Made by a program: the position numbers and the translations under genes | The notes under the pieces: model-generated | What the model saw: only the letters and a program-made list of their open reading frames with translations | Database searches by the model: none | Told to the model about the DNA's origin: nothing | Assembly: GCA_948567375.1 (NCBI GenBank) | Contig: OX419761.1 | Coordinates: 52,330,501 to 52,394,500, forward strand | Source: Lunularia cruciata | Lineage: Eukaryota > Streptophyta > Marchantiopsida > Lunulariales > Lunulariaceae | Direction: 5' to 3' | Length of the DNA: 64,000 nt | Shown here: positions 47,003-57,200 of the stretch, in pieces | How the letters are laid out: every line of letters starts with the position of its first letter | Numbering within the stretch: the first letter of the stretch is position 1

Positions 47003-49707
47003 GATTCATATGTGTATCCCTTGTGTGCTATAGATTTTGCACCCAAGCTAGAGGGTTTGAGGGACCCGGATAAATCACCATTGACACTTGAGGAGGAAGA
47101 GAGAAGGTTAGCTACCCTCAAGTATGGCTCAAATGTTACCAAGTAGGAGAAGGTGAGATTTGAGGAGATTTTCCGCAAATTCATCCATGTGTTTGCTTTC
47201 AATTACAAGGATTTGAAGGAAGTCACCTTGGAGGAGCACAAGACAAAGGTGGAGTCACATCCAAGACCAATCCGCCGAAAGCAACATCACATTAGCCCAC
47301 CAATATCTTTGGTTGTGAGAGAGAAGATTGATAAGCTCAAGGAATCTGGATTTATCTTTGAGGTGGAGAATTCAGAATGGGTATCTCCAATTGTCATTGT
47401 GAAGAAAAAGAATGGCAAGCTTCAGGTATGTGTGGATTACAAGAAGCTCAATGTTGTTTCCAAGAAGGAGGTTGCAGGTCATGAGAGGTATAGTTTTGGA
47501 GATGGTTATAGTGGATATAACCAAATCAAGATTGCACCAAAGCATCAATAACTCACCACATTCACCACACCTTGGGGAACTTATGCTTTCAAGGTCATGC
47601 CTTTTGGGCTTTGCAATGCTCCAGCCACATTCCAACGGTTCATGAACAAGGTATTTGAACCTTTCATTGGGAAATTTGTGAGAGACTTCATTGATGACTT
47701 TTGTTTCTATAGGAGCAAGGAGGAGCACTTTGAGCACCTAATCAAGGTCTTGTAATGCTTGGATGAGGCAAATGTATCACTTAACCTAGAGAGGGGCATT
47801 TTTGGATGTGAAGAAGGTCTACTTTTGGGGCACATTATCTCCAAGGATGGAATAGCAATTGATCTTGAGAAGGTGAGGAAAATCTCAGACCTTCCATTCC
47901 TTTCAAGCTTGACAAAGTTATGTCATTTCTTGGGGATGGTTGGATACTATAAGAGGTTCATCTTCTCATTTTCCAACAAGGCGTATGCATTGACCATCTA
48001 CATGAAGAAGAGTGTAGATTACATGGTGATTTTGGAGGACAAGGAGGCTCTCAAAGCTTTTGAGGAGCTCAAGCAATCTCGTGTTGTAGCTCCAATTCTT
48101 GCTAAAACTGATTGGAGTAAGCCTTTCATCCTCTACATTGATGCTCCTAATGTAGCTATAGGATGCACTCTTAGTCAATTAGACCAAGATGGGCATGATC
48201 ATCCAATAGCTTATGCTAGTAGGCAGATGGCTTCAACAGAAAAGAACTACTCTATCACGGGGAGAGAAGGGTTGGCAATGATCTTTGGTCTCAAGAAGTT
48301 TAGACACTATTGCAAAGCCACCATTGTAACAGATCACAAGGCTTTGACATACATCTTCAACAAGCCTAATGTTGAAAGGAGACTAGCAAGGTGGATGATA
48401 CTCCTGTCTGAGTATGACTATACCATTGAGGATAGGCCAAGAAAGAAACATGCAAATGCTGATTTGTTATCTAGAGCCTTTGATCATAATGGAAATGAGC
48501 TAGTGGATGATTCCTTCCCGAATGAGGAGCTCATGACAATCTCAATCACTCAAGAGGTTCCAATGGAGTACAAGGAGATTGTGGATTTTGTGACAAGAGG
48601 TAACTATCCAGAAGGGATGCATGCTAGGGAGAGGAAGGCCCTTGCAGCAAGATCTAGACCTTACACAATAGTATAGGATATTTTTTTCACCAAGGAGCAG
48701 ATGGTGTACTTCAAAGAGTAGTGGGTAAGGAAGAGTCTATCCTACTTATAAAGGAGTTTCATGAAGGTTTAGTGTGTGGATGACATTTTGCAGGAAAGGT
48801 GACCGCTTTCAAGATTCTAAATGCAGGTTACCATTGGAGAGGGATTTTCAAGGATTGTCTTGACTATTGCAAAACTTGTCATGTTTGTCAAGCTTTTGCT
48901 AGAAAATCGACCTCCAATCCACCACTTAGATCAATTCCATTGCTAGGGCCTTTTGAGAAGTGGGGAATTGATTTTGTAGGTCCTCTCAATAGAACCCTAA
49001 GGAAAAATTGGTATATTGTGGTAGTTACTAATTCTCTTATCAAGTGGGTTGAGTCTAGACCATTGAGGGACAAGAATGAAGATGAAGTTGGTAGATTTCT
49101 TTATGAATGCATTATCACTAGGTTTGGATGCCCTTAGGAGTTAGTTTATGATAGAGGAGGAGAGTTTTCAAGAAACATCACTACAACCATGCTATGATAT
49201 TTCTCTATCATATATAGAGTAACTACATCCTATAAGCTAGATTCTAATGGCTTGGCAAAGAGAACCAATCAGACCTTGTGCATGATGTTGACCAAAGATG
49301 CAGAAATAGAGAGGGCTAAACATCATTGGGATAAGAGGATTCATGTAGTTTTGTGGGAGTATAGGACAACCATGAAAACTTCCACTAAATATTCTCCATT
49401 TCAAGTGGTATATGGTATTGAGTCTACCTTACCTATTCACATTGATCTTCTTACCTTCCAAAGCATTCATAGGAGATTGAAGAAAGCACAAGGTGATGCA
49501 GAGAAGTCAAGGAAGGATCAACTCATGGAGTTGGAAGAGGCAAGAGCAATTGCTATGGTTTGAGTGGAGCAAGCCCAAAGGAAACAAAAGGAGAGCTATG
49601 ACAAGAGGCAAGGCAAGAAGAAGGTGGAGCCTTTCAAAGAAGGTGATTGGGTAATGTTGTTTGATTCTATTCAATTCAAGAGAGTGCAAAAGAAGTTTTT
49701 GCCTAAG
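47003..49707 (+). pseudogene. Family 1 pol, plus strand, broken
   Basis: RT fingers (47153-47551) carry a 42-bp in-frame deletion between KLNVVSKK and EVAGHERYSF, which removes the PLPFIDEIL segment. The palm has RDFIDDFCFYRSKEEHF with the Asp pair. RNase H (47759-48676 block) has YIDAPNVAIGC and VTDHKALTYIFNKPN. Integrase has CKTCHVCQAFARKS, IDFVGPLNRT (48799-49137), and RTNQTLCMMLTKDAE with YRTT and MKTST in one frame (49252-49563). At 49707 it is cut by family 2 LTR copy 9 inside FLPK, the start of the GPF-type C-terminal module. Confidence 0.8.
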
Positions 49708-50091
49708 TGTGGTGCCCACATTTTTATTTTTTTTCAAAATAAAGAAGAAGAAGTGTATAGAGAAGTCGGATTGGGCCTGTATGGCCAAAGAAGGCGAAGA
49801 AAAGATTCTTTGGGATGAAACCCAAAGTAAAGTGACTTCAGGTCATAAGGCAAAGTACTCGGAAATGCCCTATCAGCATACAACCCAAAGTAAGGAGTCT
49901 TTGTATTGGGGGGAGCTCAACCCAAGGCAAAGACAGTCTAACAACCTTTCGTCAGGGCAAGAAATTCAAGAAGGGACCGTTCAAAACCGGTGGCCCATAC
50001 CCGTGAAGTAAGATTGACAGTGACAAGTGCATGCAAGAGGTGTGATTTCTCGGTAGAAACTTGAATTGAAGAGAGACGAAGAGAGCGACTC

Positions 50092-50099
50092 TATAAAAA
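50092..50099 (+). promoter_or_regulatory. TATA box before the U3 ORF (copy 9)
   Basis: TATAAAAA 27 bp before the ATG at 50119. Spacing and flanks agree with copies 7 and 8. With such spacing transcription would start about at the first ATG, so the next Met (50243, MGGGKNNSK) may be the real start. Confidence 0.5.
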
Positions 50100-50118
50100 T
50101 TGGGCTCATGATGAAGCA

Positions 50119-51984
50119 ATGACAAGCAATTTTCCTTCGCCATTGAGAAGTTGTCCTGCAGGTGATCGTGGGAAGGGAAATTGAGTTGAAGATGCGTTAG
50201 TGTGTAAGGGAGAAGTCAAGAGACATTGAGAAAGTAGGAGATATGGGAGGAGGAAAGAACAATTCCAAATTCACAGTGAGAAATCATGCAATTTGGAGAC
50301 TAGAAGTAATCGCAAGAATCAAAGTCTTGAGCCGACTTCGGATTACGTTCTTGGCATGGAACTGGAATGTCAGTTTTCCAAAGTTCATGACTGAGATTAT
50401 CAAGAGCAAGTGTCTTGATGGCCCCGAGGAAGAGGGGAAGAGAGGAAATCTGGCTTGCTGGATAGAGTCGGATTGGAGATTAGTGCTCGGGAGAGAAGCA
50501 GACACGGAGCAAGGTAAAGGAGAAGTAGCAGAAGAAACTCAAGAAGTGAGAGATGCTTTCTCTTTGAAGAGAATGAAGAATGGGTATAAGGTTGAGAGTT
50601 ACAAGGATCAAGTGAAGAGAGGGATTGTGAGTGCTCTCATGGTAAACTTGAAGCTGGAGAGAATGACTTATGTGATGAAACACCAAGCGGTGTTCTTCCA
50701 TAAGCTGTTTGTAGGAGAACCGATTAATTGGGCGAGGTGCTTCCATGGAAGGACGAGACAAATGGTGTGGAATTTGCGGGATAAGTTGCCTCCACACTAC
50801 ATCATGCCGTTTGCAACACATTTTTACCTCGGGTTGAATCTGCTCAACTTGGCGGAGCAAAATCAAATGGTGTCTCACTTCTATCCCGATTTGAGAAGAG
50901 AAGTCAATGTGGAAGAGCAACACTACATTCTTCAAATATGGAGCACGGATGAGTACTACGTGAAGACGGAGAAGAGTGTAGAGATCAAGGTAAGTACTCC
51001 AAAGTTGAAAAAGCAGAGTCGGCAAGGAGAAGCTGAAGACAAGACAAGACCTCGGAAGACCAGGAGAGGAAACCCGAGGAGAGGCATGGTGGTGATTGCA
51101 TCAGAAGACAAAGACTTGGAAGGCAAAGCCGAGTGCAAGTCCAAAGACTTGGAACGCAAGGAAGAACCAGAGTTAATGCTGCAAAGTGGAGATATGAGTA
51201 GCGACAACGATGAAAGTGGAGAAATGACGTCAATACCAACAGCTGCTATGGAAGAAGAAGAAGAAGTTTGGGTGGAGCTCAAGCCAAAAGATAATGAGAA
51301 GTTGGAGGACAAGATACTTGAGCCCGAGGAGAAGACGTCTGCAATCCAAAGGGAAGTTCGTTCAAGACGCAAGACAAAGTGTGAAGCGGGTCCGAGTAAG
51401 GCAAGGGAAGAAGTGAATGCTAGCTCAAGAAGTGAGGAGTCGATTCCGATACGAAGACTGCAGAGACAAAGGCGAATATCAAGAGAACAAGAAGTAAGAA
51501 GGGAGATTGCTATGCAGGAGGAAGTAGTTGCTAGCAATGGAGTGGAGTACTTACAAGAGATTGTGTGTCCATTGTTGGTGAAATTGGAGCACAAGAAGAA
51601 GGAGATGCAGTCGACTTGTCAAGAGGTGAAGATTGTCTTGCAGGTGTTATCAAGATTAGAAGAAGAGAACTCGGAGTTGAAGAAGATTATAACCTGAGGT
51701 GAGGAGGAAAGGGAAGTACTACGAGGGGAGGCAATAGTGAAGAATCAAGTTATTGAAGACTTGAAGAGAGGAAGTGATGTATCAAGAGGATCTTGTTAAG
51801 AAGAGTGACATAACGAGGGAAAGACAAGTAGCAGAGTATGAAATCTTGAAGCAATAGTTTGCTGATTCAAGATTAGAACTTATCCATGCTATGGCGAGGG
51901 TAGCAGCAAAGGAACAAGAGCTTGATAGAGTAATGGAGAGCGTAGAAGAGAAGAAGCAATTGTGGCAAAGGGAGTTGGCAGTAC
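50119..51984 (+). pseudogene. LTR-encoded coiled-coil protein, copy 9, first part
   Basis: This is the longest uninterrupted frame of the family: 484 residues from 50243 to 51697. It starts MGGGKNNSK and contains IARIKVLSRLRITFLAWNWN, WIESDWRLVLGREAD, VAEETQEVRDAFSLKR, NGYKVESYKDQVKRGIVSAL, KHQAVFFHKLFVGEPINW, CFHGRTRQMVWNLRDKLPPH, PFATHFYLGLNLL, SHFYPDLRR, then a Lys/Arg-rich then Glu-rich linker, and the first coiled coil (VLQVLSRLEEENSELKK). The frame ends at a TGA where the other copies read Arg. The upstream start MTSNFPSPLRS (50119) is separated by a stop and a frameshift. It continues with lesions to 51984 and resumes at 59808. Confidence 0.8.
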
Positions 51985-52676
51985 TGTAACACCCATTTGT
52001 GCATGTGTGTGGTATTGTGATATTTAGCTTGGTATTACAAGTACTTAAGAGATATTATTTATATAGAGATAAAGGATGGTTCTATATTAGTCATGGTTAG
52101 CTAAAGTTAGTCATAGCTAAGATAGATGGGACCTTACTTTAGAGGAAGTAGAAAAGATGAGCACCACTATTTTGGATTTTAGTGTGTTGACTTGGTATTA
52201 TTCCTAGGTGTTTGGCTTTGGGGAAAGAGTTGAGAACTCTTGGGCCCGCAAGCCTTTTTGTTTTGGATTCTTCTTTAGTCCAAGGATAGCCCATGTGAAG
52301 GAATCCTTGCTTTAGTGGTTGGGTCAAGATAAGACCACATGCTTAGGGGAATATGCCCATGTGAATGGATATTCCTTTCTACTTTTTGACTTTACTTGAC
52401 TTTTAGTCTAGTAACTTGAGTTACTACGGTAATTAGTAACTTTGGTACGTAACTATTTCACAAGTATATAAACAAGGAGTGAGGAGGTACTCATCATCCT
52501 TTCATTTGCAACTATCTCTCTCTCATTGAGTTCTCTAGTGAGCAATGTCTTGAGTCTTGGAGTGTTAGCCTTGGAGGAGTATGATGGAGTTGGGGTTCCT
52601 TGCCTTCTTAGTCCATGGTGCGCTACCATAATAGCCATCAGAGGTTCATCCTGAGTGAGAGACAGGCCGGCTCACA
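51985..52676 (+). repeat. 5' LTR of the young family 1 element
   Basis: TGTAACACCC...GGCTCACA, 692 bp. It contains a TATATAAA box at 52465-52472 and a CTCTCTCTCATTGAG stretch after it, where transcription and R would begin. Confidence 0.95.
52465..52472 (+). promoter_or_regulatory. TATA box of the family 1 LTR
   Basis: TATATAAA, kept in the old LTR (9816-9823, TATATAAG), the fragment at 41001-41300 and the 3' LTR (59596-59603). RNA would start about 30 bp downstream. Confidence 0.75.
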
Positions 52677-52680
52677 TTTT

Positions 52681-52698
52681 TGGTTCCGTTGCCGGGAC
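52681..52698 (+). promoter_or_regulatory. Primer-binding site, tRNA-Glu type
   Basis: TGGTTCCGTTGCCGGGAC starts 4 bp after the LTR. It is an exact 18-nt complement of the 3' end of plant tRNA-Glu, as I recall it (acceptor stem ending CAACGGAA plus CCA). The better-known Asp site of Athila elements would read TGGCGCC, so Asp fits less well. Confidence 0.75.
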
Positions 52699-52717
52699 CT
52701 CTCTAGAAGGCAAGATA

Positions 52718-52888
52718 ATGTTCCGCGTCCAATTCTACATTAGGCAGAAGGAGGCTATGAGAGCTCACTTGGAGAGAACATTAGGAGAGGAGAGGGCTGA
52801 ACTTATGTTAGAGAACCAAGATCCATTTGTATACCCTGTAGTTCATTATGATGTCTTTGAGGTGATTTTGTACATCTTGTACACATGA
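52718..52888 (+). CDS. Short leader ORF, possibly a relic
   Basis: A 56-residue frame from ATG (MFRVQFYIRQKEAMRAHL) to TGA, rich in Glu, Arg and hydrophobic residues. The old copy (10017-10301) has the same peptide and runs 17 residues longer, so the young copy is probably truncated. A second weakly conserved frame follows at about 52918-53151 (ILGKISSLRSELEI). Together they suggest that the leader once coded for a protein before gag. Function unknown. Confidence 0.3.
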   Translation: MFRVQFYIRQKEAMRAHLERTLGEERAELMLENQDPFVYPVVHYDVFEVILYILYT

Positions 52889-53536
52889 GAGGAATTGGAG
52901 AGATTGTGTGAGGTGGATTGCAGATTTTGGGGATTAAGGTGATTTTGGGCAAAATCTCAAGTTTGAGATCTGAACTTGAGATTTCTACACATGATAGCTT
53001 GGGTTATCTTTCAGTTAGCACACTTGAAATTATTGAGAGAGCTTCTATGCGCACTGGGCTAGAATTTTTGAAAGTTGATAGGGTAAAGTGCTCCCGCAAC
53101 TGCATGCTCTCTGGAAAATTGTACAGAGTCTGCCATTTCTTCAATGTTTAGTGAATTGTCCTGAAAATTTCCAAGAAAATTCAGTGCATTGTATCCTACC
53201 TGGTGCCACAAAAATTAGAGAGAGATCATTTTTTCGCAGTGCGTTATGAGTTTTTGAAGTGAGGGGGGTGGTTTTCAGACCAAATCTGAAATATGGGTGC
53301 TGAATAGAAAGGTGTCTAGGCCAAATGGTTCGATGAAAAGATCTAAAATTTTGCAGGGAGGGACGCCCTAGAGTTGTGATCAAGTGTGGAAAATTTCAGA
53401 GGACCGTGACATATTAGTTGGGAGATTTGAGTGACATTGTGAGGAAGGGTCAATTCTGCAGAGTGGAGATCTCATGCATGAGAAGTTTGAGATCAACAAA
53501 AAGCATGTTTGAGTGTTTAGATTCATCTTGGGGAAC

Positions 53537-54010
53537 ATGGAGAGTCATCAAGAGTGGAAATTGAGATTATGCAAGGTTCCCCAAGGGTTTGAGGTGATTG
53601 TAGGGGTGGATTTGAGGAAAAGAGAGTTTACAATAGAATTTGAAGAGAGTGTTGAGAGGATCCAAAAACGTACACCACTTGGAGGAAAGAGTGAGTCTAA
53701 GTGCTTTCTATGTGGAGAGAAGGGACATAAGGCAAGTTCATGTCCATTGACCTTTGAGAGCAAGAGATTGAGGGAAAGGAGAGGCTTACTTGACTTGGGT
53801 TTGCATGTTGGACCTTCTTCACCAAGATTGGGAGGGAGAAGATCTAAGACCAAGGAGTTGTGTGAGGTTTGTGGAGTTGAAGGACTTCCAAAAGGACATG
53901 AGTGTAGTGGAGTAAAAGCACTTTTGGAAACTTTGGTGAAGGATCTTGGAGAGAGTCTTAGTACAGCTACAGAAATACTACCACCTTCATCAGCTAGTTC
54001 TCAAGATTAG
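53537..54010 (+). CDS. Zinc-knuckle protein encoded before gag
   Basis: The frame gives 157 residues from the ATG at 53537; the frame is open a little further upstream but only from a GTG. It carries a retroviral-type zinc knuckle, CFLCGEKGHKASSC (CX2CX4HX4C), and a second cysteine/histidine cluster, CEVCGVEGLPKGHEC. The middle is Arg/Lys rich. Zinc knuckles of this type bind nucleic acid in Gag and related proteins. The ORF ends 231 bp before the gag ATG, in a different frame from gag's own zinc knuckle, so it is an extra protein. The old copy at 10896-11326 has the same ORF, degraded. It could be a regulatory RNA-binding protein or a captured gag piece; the role is not known. Confidence 0.65.
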   Translation: MESHQEWKLRLCKVPQGFEVIVGVDLRKREFTIEFEESVERIQKRTPLGGKSESKCFLCGEKGHKASSCPLTFESKRLRERRGLLDLGLHVGPSSPRLGGRRSKTKELCEVCGVEGLPKGHECSGVKALLETLVKDLGESLSTATEILPPSSASSQD

Positions 54011-54241
54011 TGATGGAGATAATCTTTCAACTTATGGATAAACTATCCATGAGAGTTAGATTAATATGCACTCTAGGATTTGATGTTGCTATAGAAATCT
54101 TGGAGCAACCTGAACCTTTTGTGTTCCCTAGAGTGGATTATTCTCAGATGGTGTTAGTCATGTATATACTCTATTAGTAATAGAGTGAGAGAAAAAAAAA
54201 AAAAAATATTTGAGAGAAAAGAAAGATAGTGAGGGGTTAAG

Positions 54242-57200
54242 ATGGGGAAACTTCCGGTTTTCTTTGGCAAGGATAGAGAAGATGTGGAGGCCTTTGTGAG
54301 AGACTTCAAGAGAGCTTGCATAGGAAACAATGAGAGGAGGAAGAATGAGTGGGCCTCATTATTACCAGATTTCTTTGAGGATGCAGCACTTACATGGTAT
54401 GAGTCAGAATACCAAAAGAGAGAGAGGAGAGAGGGGGAAGAGGAGTCTTGGGAGACTTTGACTTCAGCACTCATTGAGAACTTTCTTCCTGATGAGAGTT
54501 ATGAGAGATTGATGAGTGAGGTTACATTTCTCAAGCAAGGAGATGGAGAGAAAGTGAGAGTCTATGTGGAAAGAGTGGAAAAATTGGAGTCCAGCTTTCG
54601 CATAGTGTTGAGGAAGGGTGGGGATGATGTGGAGACTACAATGATTGGCATAGGGGCCATGCTCACCAAGAATTTTGTGGGAGGATTGAGACCACAAATT
54701 AGAAGCAAGGTGAGATATGAGAAACCTTCTTCCAAGGTTGAAGCTATCAAGATCGCAATTCGTATGGAGGAGAGTTTGGAAGGGGATGAAAGTGATTTGG
54801 TGGTGAAGGAGGTTGTGCATCCTCCTCAAGGCTACAAGTATGGTGGAACTTCTGATACTTTGGTGACAAGGGTTGCACCACAAGTAGTAGTTGCTCCAGT
54901 TCTTGCACCTCCACCAAAAGATCCACTCCAAACCATCACAGAACAACTTGCGGATCTCAAGATCAATGTGGTGCAATTATGGGAGAAGAGAGAGGTGGAT
55001 CAGAATGTAGGGAGAGGGCCTAGGAGTTATGGAAACCATCCATATAGAGGAGGCCAACCAGCCAACAATTTCAATGATAGAAATTGTTTTGGTTGTGGGG
55101 GAAGAGGCCATATCCAAAGGAATTGCCCAAATTCCACTTACCATGGAGGAAGGGGTTATGAGGGAGCCAATAGAGGGAAAGAGGGAGGTAGTGAAACCCA
55201 AGTGGCTCCTAATCCCAACAAAGGTAAGGGGATAGCATCCATAGATGTGGTTGAGAGCAAGTATGAGAAGGGAGAGTGCTCAAACTCCAAGGGTCCTAAT
55301 TTGGAGCTTTTGGCACAAGAGAAGAAGAGAGCTCGTTTTGCAAAGGATGTTCACTCTTCTCAAGGATTTACTTCAAGCAAGGATACTCCTATGTCTACTA
55401 GGAGCACTCGCACCTCAACACCATCAACAACAAAGACTCCAAGGAAGAAGTTGGGGATGGAGGACTTCTTGATCTCCAAGCAACAATGGAACTACAATGT
55501 GTTGGAGGATGTTGGTAGTCACAAGGCTAACATCACAGTGGGCCAATTAATTGCTTTGAACCCTACCTTGAGAAAGGAGCTTAGAGGTGGTTTGAGTTCT
55601 ACAAGGAGCAAGAAGAAGAAGAAGGCAAAAGTTCCAATATCAATGGGGGTGGTGGATGCCAAGCCAGCACCATGGGAAGCTTGTGAATATGCCTCCAAGA
55701 TTGATGTGAGAGTGAATGGTCACAACATCAAGGATGCATTGGTTGATGGAGGATCAGCAGTGAATGCCATGTCAGAAAGGTTGATGAAGAAGTTGGGTAT
55801 GATACCCTCAAGAGCTTCAACATTTGTGGTGAGCATGGCAAACAAGCAACAAGTTCGACCAGTAGGAGTGATGGATAAGGTGGTAGTTTCAGTTATGGGA
55901 GTTCAAAATCTCATGACTTTCCAAGTCTTGAAGGATTCAAGCTATGACTTACTTCTTGGGAGGCCATGGTTGAGAGCAGCACGCACAACTGATCGATGGC
56001 ACAAAGGGTACTTAAGGATTGGGCCATCAAACCATAGAGTCACTGTTCCTGTGACTAACACCACCAACACTTCACATTCAGATACCCCATCTTCTGATTA
56101 TTGGGAATCTGATTCTGAAGGAGGAGCTTCAGGTGTGGACACAAGCATGGAAGAGGAGACTTCCACGGAGGAGGATGAATCTGAATCTGATTCAGATGTG
56201 TATCCTTTGTGTGCTATGGATTTTGCACCTAAGCCAGAGGTTTTGAAGGACCCAGATAAATCACCATTGACACTTGAGGAGGTAGAGAGAAGGTTATCTA
56301 CCCTCAAGTATGGCCCAAATGTTACCAAGGAGGAGAAGGTGAGATTTGAGGAGATTTTCCGCAAGTTCATCCATGTGTTTGCTTTTAGTTACAAGGATTT
56401 GAAGGAAGTCACCTTGGAGGAGCACAAGATAGAGGTGGAGTCACATGCAAGACCAATCCGCCAAAAGCAACGTCGCATTAGCCCACCAATATCTTTGGTT
56501 GTGAAGGAGGAGATTGATAAGCTCAAGGAGGCTGGATTTATCTTTGAGGTGGAGAATTCAGAATGGGTGTCTCCAATTGTCATTGTGAAGAAAAAGAATG
56601 GCAAGCTTCGGGTATGTGTGGATTACAAGAAGCTCAATGCTGTTACCAAGAAGGACTACTACCCATTGCCATTCATTGATGAGATCTTGGAGGAGGTTGC
56701 AGGTCATGAGAGGTACAGTTTTGGAGATGGTTATAGTGGATATAACCAAATAAAGATTGCACCAGAGCATCAACAACTCACCACATTCACCACACCTTGG
56801 GGAACTTACGCTTTCAAGGTCATGCCTTTTGGGCTTTGCAATGCTCCAGCCACATTCCAACGGTTCATGAACAAGGTATTTGAACCTTTCATTGGGAAAT
56901 TTGTGAGAGATTTCATTGATGACTTTTGTGTCTATGGGAGCAAGGAGGAGCACTTTGAGCACCTAATCAAAGTCTTGCAACGCTTGGATGAGGCAAATGC
57001 ATCACTCAACCCAGAGAAGTGCATTTTTGGATGTGAAGAAGGTCTACTTTTGGGGCACATCATCTCCAAGGATGGAATAGCAGTTGATCCTGAGAAGGTG
57101 AGGAAAATCTCAGACCTTCCATTCCCTTCAAGCTTGACAAAGTTACGCCAATTCTTGGGAATGGTTGGGTACTATAGGAGGTTCATCTTCTCATTTTCCA

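Larger units (their letters stand above)
49708..51984 (+). mobile_element. Family 2 LTR, copy 9 (subfamily B), first part
   Basis: TGTGGTGCCCACATTTTTAT marks the U3 start, inserted in family 1 integrase after CTAAG. The LTR is split at 51984/59808 by the young family 1 element (GTAC duplicated) and continues to about 60770, where its U5 end is missing. About 3.2 kb of it remains. Confidence 0.82.

Noticed and set aside
52655-52888. ORF starting at 52655
   Set aside because: It begins with GTG inside the LTR end and runs over the primer-binding site. Only the part from the ATG at 52718 was kept, with low confidence.
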